Positions 21,122 through 33,013 of a stretch of 64,000 bases of DNA are shown here, one piece after another. The notes beneath the pieces are model-generated. The model did not search any database and was not told where the DNA came from. It saw only the letters and a list, made by a program, of their open reading frames with translations. The first letter of the stretch is position 1; each line of letters starts with the position of its first letter. The stretch is taken from contig NC_052621.1 in the NCBI RefSeq assembly GCF_016545825.1, positions 1,326,199 to 1,390,198 on the forward strand. Direction: 5' to 3'. Source of the DNA: Eucalyptus grandis. Taxonomy: Eukaryota > Streptophyta > Magnoliopsida > Myrtales > Myrtaceae. The translations under genes were made by a program, and so were the position numbers.

Positions 21122-22090
21122 ATGGCAATGGGAGACAGTGAGCAGGAGGCCATTGATGACCTGATTGCTTCACTTCCCCAAGAGAAACTTCTTAATTTTC
21201 TTCCTTGCTGCCTTTTCCAAAACTTTTGGTACGCGATCTCCATGCTTCCTAATGTCGTCGCGTGCCAAAGGCACTTCAAGGCCAAAGACAAGGACATTGT
21301 TGTAGCCTCTGACCCCAAATCGGGGACCACCTGGCTCATGGCCATAGCATTCTCCATTGTAAATCGCTCCCGCTTCGACGCCTCAAACACACCATTGCTC
21401 ACTTCAAGCCCCCATGAACTCGTCCCTCGCTTCGAGATCGACTTGTTCAGGAATAACTCGAGATCCGATCTTGATGACATGGAGGAGCCCAGGCTTTTCT
21501 CTACGCACCTACCTTATCCAAGCTTGCCAGAGTGCGTCAAGCGGTCGGACTGCCGAATCATTTACATCTGTCGGAATCCGTTGGACACCGTGGTTTCCTC
21601 TTGGTACTTCTCCCTCGAGATGGCGCGATCAGCAGAGTGGCTAGAGTGGTCTTTGGAAGAGCATTTTGAGAGCTATTGCCAAGGTAAATTCCCGCTCGGG
21701 CCCTTTTGGGAGCACATGGTGGGGTATTGGAAAGAGAGCTTGGAGAGACCACACAAGGTGCTGTTCCTCAAGTATGAGGACTTGAAGGAAGATATTGGAG
21801 GACAGATGAAGAAGGTGGCCCAGTTTGTGGGGCTCCCCTTCACTAAGGAGGAAGAGGAGGGAGGTGTGATTGAAGAGATAGCCAAAATGTGCAGCTTGAA
21901 GACCCTCAAGAACCTGGAGGTCAATAAATCCGGCAAATTACCTAGTAAAACCATTGAGAAGAGAAGCTTTTTTAGGAAAGGCGAGGTGGGTGATTGGGTT
22001 AACCATCTCACTCCTTCCATGGCAAATCGCCTCAATAGCATCATGCAAGAGAAAATCGGCCCCTTCGGATTACATTTCAAAACACGTTGA
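21122..22090 (+). CDS. cytosolic sulfotransferase, type B, intact
   Basis: 322 residues, intronless, start MAMGDSEQEA in the good context GCCATGG. It has all family motifs: PKSGTTW (65-71), catalytic H129 in STHLPYPSLP, CRNPLDTVVSS with R151 and S159 for the 3'-phosphate, KYED (217-220), an acidic EEEE loop at 243-246, and RKGEVGDW (285-292). It is therefore a predicted PAPS-dependent enzyme of the cytosol with unknown acceptor. Compared with type A it lacks about 13 N-terminal residues and has NFWYA in place of NFWCP. The ATG at 21122 was preferred; the in-frame GTG at 21101 is not a plausible plant start. It lies 0.9 kb after the type-A gene, same strand, with its own promoter. Confidence 0.93.
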   Translation: MAMGDSEQEAIDDLIASLPQEKLLNFLPCCLFQNFWYAISMLPNVVACQRHFKAKDKDIVVASDPKSGTTWLMAIAFSIVNRSRFDASNTPLLTSSPHELVPRFEIDLFRNNSRSDLDDMEEPRLFSTHLPYPSLPECVKRSDCRIIYICRNPLDTVVSSWYFSLEMARSAEWLEWSLEEHFESYCQGKFPLGPFWEHMVGYWKESLERPHKVLFLKYEDLKEDIGGQMKKVAQFVGLPFTKEEEEGGVIEEIAKMCSLKTLKNLEVNKSGKLPSKTIEKRSFFRKGEVGDWVNHLTPSMANRLNSIMQEKIGPFGLHFKTR

Positions 22091-22904
22091 GTGTTAATTA
22101 CTATCACTTTCTCTATGTGTGCTATCAGAAATAAACGGAATTAATAATGGATGGATCTGCAGTCCTCCTTATTGGTGTAGGATGGAGAACTCAAGAATCC
22201 TAGACTTCTCAGTTGCTAGAGACCAAAACAAGTACTCGATGCTGATCATGTGTGAGAAGAAAAAAGAGAATCTTTGGTTGCGGTGGCAGACTAAATCTGA
22301 TATTGTAAACTACTACAATCCCACACTCAATATTAGTGAACGATATCATAATTTGCTATATGGCTCATTCAATAGCACACTGAAACAAGGTCTGAACATC
22401 ATCAATAGAATTATGAAACACTTAGACTACTCCCGCAAACAATAACAAGCATCGCCGCATATCCAACGCTGCAAAGTAACCAGGCAAGCTCACCCAGATG
22501 TACCCGAAACCTTCTATGGCACCATGTTACTGCAACTCTCTGAGATACAAAGTTCGAGATTAATTGATCTAACCGGCCACATGAGCAAAGATAATCCATT
22601 TATTGGGTAATACATGTTTTTTTTGTGTTTTTTGATGTAATGTTCTTTGAGAACTGAAAAGGAATTTTGAAACTTGGGGATGAGAGAGAGAGAGAAAGAG
22701 AACACTAAACTATCTTATCGCGACACCACGGAGATGTAAAGAATTAACAGTTAAGACTCATTAAGCACTACACTCGAGCTAAATCAAACTTGGGCATACC
22801 CTAACAACAGACACGAAATCAGTCGAACCTTAAATATTGAGCAGATACGCCCATGCAAGTCTAAAACTTGGCCAAGCCCTTCCAGCACAACAGGCAACAA
22901 TGGA
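22091..22904. repeat. SOT 3'-flanking block, copy 2
   Basis: It aligns with 13486-14260, 31097-31900 and 54404-55210 and carries the GA microsatellite at 22682-22700. It also shows the uninterrupted site of the hAT-like insertion (AATAATGGATGGATC at about 22143). No gene is recognised. Confidence 0.8.
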
Positions 22905-23115
22905 GTCCATCAAGCGATCAAATTGCCACTTTTGGACTCCAGAAAGGAAAAAGGAGGAAGAAGAAGAAGTAGAAGACAACTCAAATCAAACCCAATAAAC
23001 TACTCAATTAAATGTCTGGCAATGACTCAACCAGCATGCTAACGAAGCACACGGTGGTCCCTCAAAGAAACGTGAATCATATTGAGATTGATTAAGGGGC
23101 ATGCACAAGAGGCCT
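22905..23115. repeat. orphan piece of the type-B SOT upstream block
   Basis: It matches 20735-20945, beginning within the SOT relic (CCATCAAGCGATC), but breaks off before the TATA region and has no gene after it. Confidence 0.75.
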
Positions 23116-23351
23116 CGATTATCCTATTACCGAAAGAGTAAACAAGTATTTGAAATGAAATGCATAACAATTTCGTCACAAGTCACTTGATATGGACATA
23201 GAGTACTATGATTCAAACCAAGCTCATGTAAACTCATGAAAGAAACTTATAGCACCATGCTCTCTTGCCCAAAGAGGAACAAGAAAAAATATTCATGCTC
23301 GAGACAGTGAGATTTTCATAATGGGAGATTGAAGGAAAAAGAGCAGCACTT

Positions 23352-23741
23352 AGGGTGTGCTTAATAATCATTATGTTCCCGAAAACAATTTTTAAATAAA
23401 AATGATTCTTTTTTATTTTATTCCCATGAATAATTTCTAAATATTTGAAGGCGTTCAATAACTGTCCAAAGTTTCTATTTCCAAAATAGAATTGTATTTA
23501 ATACCGTTCTCAAAATTTCTAATCCAAACCACTTTCTTTTAATTTTTTAATAATTTTATTACTTTTTTTTTTGTTGGCTTGATTCTGGAATTGTTCTCAG
23601 GAATATAGAAGCAATCTTTTTTACTCCATGATTCTGTTCTAATCTTTGGAATAAAAAATTTACCAAATAGATTTTTGTTCCAAATCTATTCTCGGAAATA
23701 AAAGAATTAGTCATTGTTTGACAAGTTGCCAAGCGCACCCT
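23352..23741. mobile_element. probable MITE (hAT-type ends)
   Basis: The left end AGGGTGTGCTTAATAA and the right end, read inverted, AGGGTGCGCTTGGCAA form imperfect terminal inverted repeats around about 390 bp of AT-rich non-coding DNA. I could not define a clean target duplication. Confidence 0.5.
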
Positions 23742-24063
23742 TCTTTGCACCCCATCCAACAACCCCATCCAACGGATCTTAGTGTGCCCGAATATCAATT
23801 TGGTCAGGTTTGAGATAGGAAATTTACTCGAAAAGCTTGGACGCCTAATCTAGCCTCACGTAAACCGAATCCAAGGTGCATGTTATTATATATAAAAAAA
23901 ATAATAACTTGATAGTCTTTAATTCATTGTGAGAATAATAATCTACTCTAGATTATAAAAAATTAAATAATATATAATTATATATTGTTGTGGAGTCCAC
24001 TTCTTTAAAAAATTGTAACTCACAATAAACCGTTGTTATTTTCATAATAATTTAAAAATTATC

Positions 24064-24292
24064 ATGTTGGCTTAGTCCTATATAAAATTATATGCCCAAG
24101 GATATCAGATTTAAGATGCACTTGGCGTCCACGAAAAAGGAATCGCCACCTTTATCCATATAATATATCATATATGTATACCAATTATTATGTCGGCAAA
24201 GTCCTATATAAAATTATATGCCCAAGGATATCAGCGAAAAAGGAATCGCCACCTTTATTCATATATTATGTCAAATCTGTATACCAACCATT
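24064..24292. repeat. two imperfect tandem copies of about 110-125 bp
   Basis: Both copies contain AGTCCTATATAAAATTATAT, then CCCAAGGATATCAG and GGAATCGCCACCTTTAT. The second copy (from 24190) lacks about 20 bp of the first. They lie just upstream of the type-A pseudogene promoter. Confidence 0.8.
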
Positions 24293-24516
24293 GTGCCGGC
24301 CGGCTGTTCAGTCGTCATACCCCAGAAGAGTCACACGAGTAGAGGCAGCCTTTAAGAGGCAGTACACCGATTGCAGTCAAATAATGGGCCGTGGAGATAA
24401 AGTGGGAGCAAAACAATGAAAACCCACACTCGCTAGCAAGGGAAAGGTAAGTGCTTCACTTTCATGTGCTTGTTTCGATTCGTACTCAAAACAACAAGCC
24501 TAGCGGTTCCACCACC

Positions 24517-25524
24517 ATGGCACACCAGCAACTTTGTTCGCAGTCCGCCATAGCAGGTACTGAAGAGCATGATCGGAAGGAGACTGATGAACTCATTGCT
24601 TCACTTCCCCAAAGGAAAGGCGCGGTTCTTCCTTTCCAGTGCCTTTACCAAAACTTTTGGTGCCCCATCTTCGTGCTTCCCAACGTGATCACGTTTCAGC
24701 GGCACTTTGAAGCCAAACACAAGGATATTGTTCTGGCCTCTTAGCCCAAATCAGGGACCACCTGGCTAAAGGCCCTAGTGTTCTCCGTCGTTAACCGCTC
24801 CCGCTTCGGCATCTCCAACACGCCCTTGCTCACTTCGAACCCCCATGAACTCGTTCCATTCTTCGAGTTCCAGCTGTACGGAAGTAAACTGAGGCCCAAC
24901 CTTGCTGGCCTGGCAGAGCCGAGGCTCTTCGCAACGCACATCCCTTACCCATCCTTGCCGGAGTGCATCAAGCAGTCTGACTGCCGAATCATTTACATTT
25001 GCCGGAACCCGTTGGACACCGTGGTTTCCTCTTGGCATTTCTTCCTTGAGAAGGCGCAATTAGAAGACCAGCCAGAGTGGTCATTGGAAGAGCATTTCGA
25101 GACCTATTGCCAAGGGACAATCTCGTTCGGGCTCTTTTGGGATCACATCATGGGGTATTGGAAGATGAGCTTGGAGTGGCCATCCAAGGTGTTGTTCCTC
25201 AAGTATGAGGACCTAAAGGAGGATACTATAGTACACCTGAAGAGGGTGGCCGAGTTTGTGGGTCTTCCCTTTACTGAGGAGGAAGAGGAGGCAGGTGTGA
25301 TTGAAGAGATAGCCAAAATGTGTAGCTTGAAGACCCTAAAGGACCTAGAGGTCAACAAATCCGACAAAGTAGCCTTGACGATCGAGTTCGAGAAGAGAAG
25401 CTTTTTTAGGAAAGGGGAGGTGGGTGATTGGGTTAACCATCTCACTCCTTCCATGGTGGATCGCCCCAATAGCATCATCCAAGAAAAGATGAACCCCTTT
25501 GGGTTGGAATTCAAAACGTGTTGA
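24517..25524 (+). pseudogene. cytosolic sulfotransferase, type A, one internal stop
   Basis: The frame is full length (335 codons, like the gene at 19180), from MAHQQLCSQS to the end FKTC. The only defect is TAG at codon 76 (24742-24744), where the sister gene has GAG (Glu), directly before the PAPS loop PKSGTTW (codons 77-83). Catalytic His in ATHIPYPSLP, CRNPLDTVVSSWHF and FRKGEVGDW are intact. A single G-to-T change explains it. The TATA position of the sister gene (TATAAAG) is GATAAAG here (24396-24402), so expression may also be weakened. It could be a recent pseudogene, a segregating null allele or a sequencing error; translation past the stop is not assumed. Confidence 0.88.
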
Positions 25525-25615
25525 GCGTTAAATACTTTCACTTTCTCTACTTGTGTCACTAGAAATAAGTGAAATTAATAATGGATCTGCAATCTTCCTT
25601 ATTGGTGTAGTATAG

Positions 25616-25810
25616 AGAACTCAAGAATCCTTGACTTCTCTGTCGCAAGAGACGAAACAAGTATTTGAAGCTGGTCAGGTGTGAAGAAAAAAAGGAAGCA
25701 TTGGTAGCATCGGTGAGAGCTCAAGAATCCTTGACTTCTCTGTCGCAAGAGACGAAACAAGTATTTGAAACTAGTCAGGTGTGAAGAAAAAAAAGAAGCA
25801 TTGGTAACAT
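25616..25810. repeat. two tandem copies of about 97 bp in the SOT 3' flank
   Basis: The stretch GAGAACTCAAGAATCC through GAAGCATTGGTAGCATCGG is repeated at once as GAGAGCTCAAGAATCC onward, with a few differences. The same segment occurs once in the 3' flanks of the other SOTs. Confidence 0.88.
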
Positions 25811-25982
25811 CGGTAGACTACATCGATGCTGTAAACTATTCCTATCCTATAATAGTTGCATGTATTGTCTATGTGTTCAGTCAATTAGAGATCATGTATT
25901 CACAGATTTACTATTAATTCATCTACTTTTCAAAAAAGTAATCCAATATTATTCGTGATCTCGTATGATTTCTCATATACCC

Positions 25983-28900
25983 TGTCGCGACCAATTTTTC
26001 GAGTGTGAAAGTTTGGTTAATGGATTGTTAAGCCTAAACTTAACTCGGGCTCTCCCAAACCCATACCAATTCACGACTTAGGTTCAAGTTTATAACATGC
26101 AAATGATTTTTCAATTAGGAGTCCCCACTAATCTATTTTTGGTGGGTCGATTAGAAACCCAAGTAAAGTTACGGGAGATTTACTTTACTCCTACGAACCA
26201 GAGATTATGAGTTCGGGGACTTGGTTACGCTAGACTTTTCTAACGCCCTTTCGGTACCTTTCTCTTAAAATAATGTTTTGCAGGCAGCTTGAATTGATTT
26301 TAAATCTAATTCCCTAACATGTAAGGCGATCATGCGGGTGCGCAAACCACCAATTTAACACCCAAGTAAAGTAGTAAATAAATTGCAGGACTTACCTTAA
26401 AGCAACGAAAGCATCTGCAATGTTAAATTAGAATTCACATTGACAATCCTAAATATGATTTCTAATTAACAAGCAATTTCTTTTCTTTTCTTTTTTCACT
26501 TAATTAATGGAAATCATGCAATATGCAATGCAATATTAATTAAATGACCTAATTCTAATGACATGCAATTACTAATTGAATGGACCTAGCAACAATCACT
26601 AAATGGCATGCATTTCATGAATCTAATCCTAAATGACATGCACTTGATTTTTTTTGTATTTTTTATGAAAATCACTTAAAATAAAAATCTAACTAAAGTG
26701 AAATGCTATCTATTCTAAATGCCTTCTAAACATGCATTTAAAAAAAAAACTAATCTACCATGCAATCAATTCTAATCTATATGGAATGCAATGCATTTTT
26801 TTTTTTTTGTATTTTTGTGTTTTCGGGATAAATAAAACAACTAAAAGATAAACACCAAATCATCCATGGTCATCAAAGATATTATCCATTGTTCGAGTTT
26901 GGAAACGATATCTATCAAACCTAATTGTTTCGCTAATAAAATCGATAAATTGATCTTAAGCCTTAAAGATCAAGATATCGATTTTATTCCCGCTTGATTA
27001 ATTATTCCATCTAAAGCCTTATAGATGGAATAAAAATCATAGTGCGGTTGCAAATTAGGAAATAAATCTTAATTGAAAGTTATGTCTATCACTCACGGAT
27101 ATGAAACTAAATATAAATAGACATATATTTGGCAATAAAATATCCACATATACTAGAAATGTGCACCTTACCTAATTTGATGATATTCTTCCCAAATTTG
27201 GACCAAATGCAATCGGACCGAGATTGAGACCGATTTTTTTGACAGCGAACGGCGGCAAGGTTTTGTGCACGACAACGATGCTCCACGGCGGTGTGGTTGG
27301 CGGGGGTGCTTGGCAACGTATCGTCTATTCTTCCCTCAAAATCTGTATCCGCCACCTTCCAACCTCTTCTCGGTCTACTCGCCAGAAACTATTCTTTTGC
27401 TTGCATGAAATAAAATTATAACACCCGTAACATTACTAGCAAATCTGGAAAAACACCTAAAAGAATAAAAATCCAACGAAATTCTTATGACTCCTCTTTG
27501 ACCGTAGACTTCGGGGCGAGTGGTGATGTCCAGAAAGCACACTTGCGCATGAGTTGGCTTTTGTGGATGAGCCTGGTCAACCATAAACTCCACTGTCCTC
27601 TGCTACGTCCACATATATGTGTCCGTGTGTTGTAGAATGCAAAAGTGGAGAAGACGTTAATATGGTGATGATCAAAATGTGGGATCATTCATGAGACTAT
27701 GCTTAAATAAATAAATAAAAGACATATGGCGTGATTTTAATCAAAGAAGAAGCCAAGGCGTGAATCGCATATCCCGTTCTGCATGTGTCGTGTTCCCTTC
27801 ACGTCTCTGTGCTGAGCGGGGGTTCATCAAGAAGCAGCAAGCATCTCATGGGAAAATTGCTGGCGCCAATGTGCTTGATTCGTCTCAAGGAACACCAAGC
27901 TTCGTCAATGGGGTTAGATCAGATCGAATTTCGCCGAGGAGGACGCGGCAGCTCTTCGCGTTGTTGATGTTGTGGGAGTTCGGAATTAAAACATACGTCT
28001 TCCACTTGAAGCGGCTTTGAAACTAGCGTGTGGCGGCAACAAGGGCACAGCAGCAATCGTGGGTGGCGTCGCGGTGCTGGCGACGGGAGGTGCAGGCGGA
28101 GGAAGACGCGCGGTCGTCGGCGCTCGGAGTTGCAACAGTGACTGGTATTGCAGTGGCGTCGGGACGAGCTCGCGGGTGCAGAGGGATTCCGGGTGCGGAA
28201 GTCGCGGATAGAGCACGACCGACGTTGGCCGGATCGGCGTCGGCAGAAGCTCCGGGTAGCAGGGCACAGGGATTCGGTGGTAGCGTCGAATCGCATGAGC
28301 GCGTCAAGGGGTCAGTGGGTCCTCGACTCCTGGGCGATGGGTGATGCTCGGTGAGGCGGAGCGATGGGTCGCGACGAGCTTCAGCGGGCCGGAGGTTGCG
28401 GCCGAGGTAGGTCGCAGGGCTATGCGTCGCCGCAGGACCGGCTGGTGTGGCGAGGGCTTTCGCGGTCGAAAGTGCGGTGAGGCGGCACCGCGGGCAGTCT
28501 GAGATGCGGTCGCTGGACGCCGGGCGCGGCGGTGCTCACAGCTGCGGAGGCGCGACGGATCGGACGGCGAGGGAGTCCGAGCGGCTTGCGGTTTGATGGC
28601 GTCGACGCAGCGCAGGCGCGGGTGAAGAAGAAGCCGGCAACCGGGACAGCGGATGGGGGCAGCGAATGTGGGGAAGATGATGAATAGTAAATGTCCAATC
28701 ACTTCCTCCCCTATGCTGTTTCTGCTTTTCACTGTTGTTGCAGTACTTTTCCCCTCCTATTCACGACGACTTCCCCTCTCTCTTCACTTTCTCTTCTTTT
28801 TCGGTCAAAGAAGCAAAAACTTTATTTTACTTTTTCCTTCTCTTCCTTTTTTTCTTTTCCGACGAAGAGAAAAGTTGTTGTTGAATTTTCGAAAACCCTC

Positions 28901-29341
28901 GAGAGAGACACCAATGTGGCTGTATGTATAAATCTGTGTGGCCTCCTTCTCAAACCCTACGCATTTAATCTATTTATAGGCCGCGAGTTAGGGTTTTAAT
29001 TTTTCCAAATCCATATCCACGAAAATTCATTTTTCCAAATGTAATATTTGCTTTTGATACGATTTAGGATTGCAAAATGATTCTTTTAAAATTCGAAATC
29101 TCGCATAAATCAATCCGTAAAATCTTTCCGAGGATATGGACTTGGGCCAATTTACTAAATTAATATTCTGAACCATCAATTTGAACCCATTTGTCACCGG
29201 CCCAATGTAAATGCAAATTAAGAAATAAATGCACCTAAAACTATATGCTATGCAATTAACTATTTTTCAGAAATAAAATTAACCCCTAATTTTTTAATGC
29301 AATAAATGACTAAGCGGGTCGCCAAAATTTAGGTGTCAACA
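25983..29341. mobile_element. solo LTR-like insertion, same family as 908-3768 (copy 2)
   Basis: The 3359-bp sequence starts TGTCGCGACC and ends GGTGTCAACA. Flanks TACCC (25978-25982) and TACAC (29342-29346) are a likely 5-bp target duplication with one change. The middle (27750-28700) is GC-rich, with frames on several strands that look non-coding. The right part from 28059 is duplicated at 51261 onward. Confidence 0.78.
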
Positions 29342-29784
29342 TACACACACACAAATACTAATCCATCTTTTTGTTTCTCATTAATCTTGGATTAATTCAT
29401 TATCTCCTAAATCATAAGCAAAGGATCAGACAATTCCCCTTATTTCTTTTTAGATCTAAAGTTTGAATTATATCGGGCTACTTCTTTCGAGGAAGGTAGA
29501 AGTTCAATGACAAAATAAGTAATTGCGCTATTGCTTTGCACTTTCATTTAATAACAAGAAGGCATTTTCACATCATGATGATTTACATTCGCACATCACC
29601 TTATGCATGATTCCACAACACGTGCTTCATTGAGAATTGCATACTCTCTTTCTCTATCTCGTGTAACCAACAAGATGGTGCTCTGATAGGGTTCAACTAT
29701 TCTGACTATTATTAGGTTTTTTCGCTTTATTGGAGTTACCAACTTTTATTTGTCTGACTTACCAAACCACTAAATTTAGCAACT
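29342..29784. other. non-coding sequence between solo LTR and promoter block
   Basis: It starts with a short CA repeat and is otherwise AT-rich. No gene is recognised. It is duplicated at 52653-53100. Confidence 0.6.
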
Positions 29785-30127
29785 CTATTTGAGAAAGGAA
29801 AAAGGAGGAAGAAGAAGAAGTAGAAGACAACTCAAATCAAACCCAATTAACTACTCAATTAAATGTCTGGCAATGACTCAACCGGCATGCTAACAAAGCA
29901 CACGGTGGTCCCTCAAAGAAACGTGAATCCTATTGAGATTGATTAAGGGGTATGCACAAGAAGTCAACAGACATAGCTTGCATGAAGGAGGTCCATTTCG
30001 GACCCACTTCATTTAATCATTAAAGGGCTCATAAATTGTTTTTCTCATGTGATTGGGGGCATGCAACGACTATAAAGCAGTGAAAAAGGAATTGAAAACC
30101 GTATGAGTGTTTCGCACTGAAAACGCC
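29785..30127 (+). promoter_or_regulatory. promoter of the type-B SOT at 30128
   Basis: It holds the conserved block ending in the TATA box CTATAAA (30070-30076). The MSVSH upstream frame is at 30103-30120, again 7 bp before the main ATG. It contains an AAGTCAACAG (W-box type, TTGAC on the other strand) near 29961. Confidence 0.65.
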
Positions 30128-31096
30128 ATGGCAATGGGAGACAGTGAGCAGGAGGCCATTGATGAGCTGATTGCTTCACTTCCCCAAGAGAAAGTTCTTA
30201 ATCTTCCTCCTTGCTGCCTTTTTCAAAACTTTTGCTACCCGATCTTCGTGCTTCCTAAATTAGTCGCGTGCCAAAGGCACTTCAAGGCCAAAGACAAGGA
30301 CATTGTTGTAGCCTCTACCCCCAAATCGGGGACCACTTGGCTAATGGCCATAGCATTCTCCATTGTCAATCGCTCCCGCTTCGACGTCTCAAACACACCA
30401 TTGCTCACTTCAAGCCCCCATGAACTCGTCCCTCGCTTCGAGTTCGACTTGTTCGGGCATAACCCGAGAGTCAATCTTGATGACATGGAGGAGCCGAGGC
30501 TTTTCGCTACACACGTAGCTTATCCAAGCTTGCCAGAGTGCGTCAAGCAGTCAGACTGCCGGATCATTTACATCTGTCGAAGTCCGTTGGACACCGTGGT
30601 TTCCTCTTGGTACTTCTCCCTCGAGATGGCGCGATCAGCAGAGTGGCCAGAGTGGTCTTTGGAAGAGCATTTCGAGAGCTATTGCCAAGGTAAACTCCCG
30701 TTCGGGCCCTTTTGGGAGCACATGGTGGGGTATTGGAAGGAGAGCTTGGAGAGACCACACAAGGTGTTGTTCCTCAAGTATGAGGACTTGAAGGAAGATA
30801 TTGAAGGACAGATGAAGAAGGTGGCCCAATTTGTGGGGCTCCCCTTCACTGAGGAGGAAGAGGAGGGAGGTGTGATTGAAGAGATAGCCAAAATGTGCAG
30901 CTTGAAGACCCTCCAGAACCTGGAGGTCAATAAATCCGGCAAATTACCTGGTAAAACCATTGAGAAGAGAAGTTTTTTTAGGAAAGGCGAGGTGGGTGAT
31001 TGGGTTAACCATCTCACTCCCTCCATGGCAGATCGCCTCAATAGCATCATGCAAGAGAAAATCGGCCCCTTTGGGTTACATTTCAAAACACGTTAG
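30128..31096 (+). CDS. cytosolic sulfotransferase, type B, intact but with altered motifs
   Basis: 322 residues, start MAMGDSEQEA, collinear with the gene at 21122. The PAPS loop PKSGTTW (65-71), H129, R151, S159 and RKGEVGDW (285-292) are present. Three otherwise conserved positions differ: THVAY instead of THxPY at the catalytic histidine (Ala131), CRSP instead of CRNP next to the 3'-phosphate arginine (Ser152), and NFCYP instead of NFWYP (Cys36). The frame is fully open, so a folded protein is likely, but activity or acceptor choice may differ. A near-identical copy lies at 53439 in the duplicated segment. Cytosolic, acceptor unknown. Confidence 0.9.
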   Translation: MAMGDSEQEAIDELIASLPQEKVLNLPPCCLFQNFCYPIFVLPKLVACQRHFKAKDKDIVVASTPKSGTTWLMAIAFSIVNRSRFDVSNTPLLTSSPHELVPRFEFDLFGHNPRVNLDDMEEPRLFATHVAYPSLPECVKQSDCRIIYICRSPLDTVVSSWYFSLEMARSAEWPEWSLEEHFESYCQGKLPFGPFWEHMVGYWKESLERPHKVLFLKYEDLKEDIEGQMKKVAQFVGLPFTEEEEEGGVIEEIAKMCSLKTLQNLEVNKSGKLPGKTIEKRSFFRKGEVGDWVNHLTPSMADRLNSIMQEKIGPFGLHFKTR

Positions 31097-32390
31097 AGTG
31101 TTAATTACTCTCACTTTCTCTGTGTGCTATCAGAAATAAACGAAATCAATAATGGATGGATCTGCAGTCCTCTTTATTGGTGTAGGATAGAGAACTCAAG
31201 AATCCTTGACTTCTCAATTGCTAGAGACCAAAACAAGTACTCGATTGATCACGTGTAAGAAGTAAAAAGATAATCTTTGGTTGCGGAGGTAGACTGAATC
31301 TGATATTGTAAACTACTACAATCCCACACTCAATATTAGTGAACGATATCATAATTTGCTATATGGCTCATTCAGTAGCACACTGAAACAAGGTTGAACA
31401 TCATCAATAGAATTATGAAACACTTAGCCTACTCCTGCAAACAATAACAAGCACCGCCGCATATCCGACGCAGCAAAGTAACCAAGCAAGCTCGCCCCCG
31501 ATGTACCCAAAATCTTATATGGCACCATGTCACTACAACTCTATGAGATACAAAGTTCAAGATTAATTGATCTAACCGGCCATATGAGCGAAAAAATATT
31601 TATTTACTGGGTAATCCATTTTTATTTTTATTTTTACTGTGTTTTTTGTTGTGATGATTCTTTGAGAACTGAATAGGAATTATGAAATTTGGGGATGTGA
31701 GAGAGAGAGAGAACACTAAACTATCTTATTGCGACACCAGGGAGATGTAAAGAATCAACAGTTAGACTCATTAAGCCCTACACTCGAGCTAAATCAATCT
31801 TGGGCATACCCTAACAGCAGACGCGAAGTCAGTCGAACCTTAAAAATTGAGTAGATACACCCATGCAGGTCAAAACTTAGCCAAGCCCTCCAGCACAACA
31901 GGCAACAATGGAGTCCTCCCATGCGGCTTATTATGCTGCCAAAGGCAAATGATCCAGTTTGTCTGTGTAATATTAATTACCATACTGGAAAATAATGTCA
32001 TGAAACTTAATTCATTGTTTTCATGCCTCAACTTTAAGTAGTCTACTCTCAATTTTGTCCCGGTGTGGTTCATGCTGGACATAAATGATTACGATCCAAA
32101 CCGAATGTCGTAAACTCACGAAAAGCAACCTATTCAGTAAAAATTTGATTTCTTGTGAATTTTCTCATATAAATTGAAGCAGACCACGAAAATGTATTAT
32201 GTCTTAGAAATAGGCCTAGAAAGCTTATTAACAATCCTTTGCACCTATATATCTCGATGGAACCTCAGCTCTAATAGCTCTGTATATGTGGTCACTTCTT
32301 GATATATGAAAACCAGAAATTGAGAGCAACGGTGTTAGTGAGTGCCTGAAGAAGACACAATTCAGATTAATCCTAATCAACCACTGAATT
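31097..32390. repeat. SOT 3'-flanking block, copy 3
   Basis: It aligns with 22091-22904 and 13486-14750 and carries a GA microsatellite at about 31699-31711. No gene is recognised. Confidence 0.8.
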
Positions 32391-32793
32391 AGATTTGCGT
32401 GGATTATGACTAAACCAGCTCACTGATGAAGCACCTGCAAGTCCCCAAACAAAGGCCTGGCAGATGATCACAATGCACGAATCATGTGTTTCATGCAGTC
32501 GACATCACCTGAGGGGCTGACAAAAGATTTGTGTAGATTATGACTAAACCAGCTCATTGATGAAGCACCTGCAAGTCCCCAAACAAAGGCCTTGCAGATT
32601 ATCATAATGCATGAATCATGTGTTTCACGTAGTCGACATCACCTGAGGGCCCGACAAAAGATTTGTGTGGATTATGACTAAACCAGCTCACTGATGAAGC
32701 ACCTGCAAGTCCCCAAACAAAGGCCTTGCAGATTATCACAATGCATGAATCATGCGTTTCATGCAGTCAACATCACCTGCGGGGCCGACAAAA
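32391..32793. repeat. three tandem copies of a 134-bp unit
   Basis: The units start at 32391, 32525 and 32659, each beginning AGATTTG(C/T)GT(G/A)GATT and containing the inverted pair CTGCAAG...CTTGCAG. The sequence is present once at about 14720-14850, so the triplication is local. Confidence 0.9.
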
Positions 32794-33013
32794 GAGTTCT
32801 ACCTAGCATCTTATTTAAAATTGATGAAGGCGCATGTGTTTTTAGGGCATGCGCCGCCTTGATTTTTATGATTTGGAAGAGCATTCTGAGACCTTTTCCG
32901 AGGGATGATGGGTTTTCAGTCCTCTTGTGATCCCGTGTGGGTATTGGAAGGAGAGCTTGGAGAGGCCACCCAAGGGGTTACTCCCGGGTATGAGGACTAA
33001 AGGGAGATGTTGT
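32794..33013 (+). pseudogene. sulfotransferase relic 4, part before the retroelement
   Basis: It corresponds to 14860-15073 of relic 2 (EFYLAS-like start, a LEEHSE-like stretch, GYWKESLERP, YED) with frameshifts and stops. It is interrupted at GTTGT by the retroelement at 33014-38819 and resumes at 38825. Confidence 0.85.

Noticed and set aside
21673..22107. 144-codon frame antisense to an SOT, also at 30679-31086 and 53986-54393
   Set aside because: It is the reverse complement of conserved SOT coding sequence; its conservation follows from the sense strand.
27919..28732. Long Arg/Pro/Ser-rich frames on both strands, repeated at 51054-51934
   Set aside because: They are GC-rich non-coding interior of the solo-LTR family; frames are not conserved between the copies and differ from copy 1 at 2460-3330.
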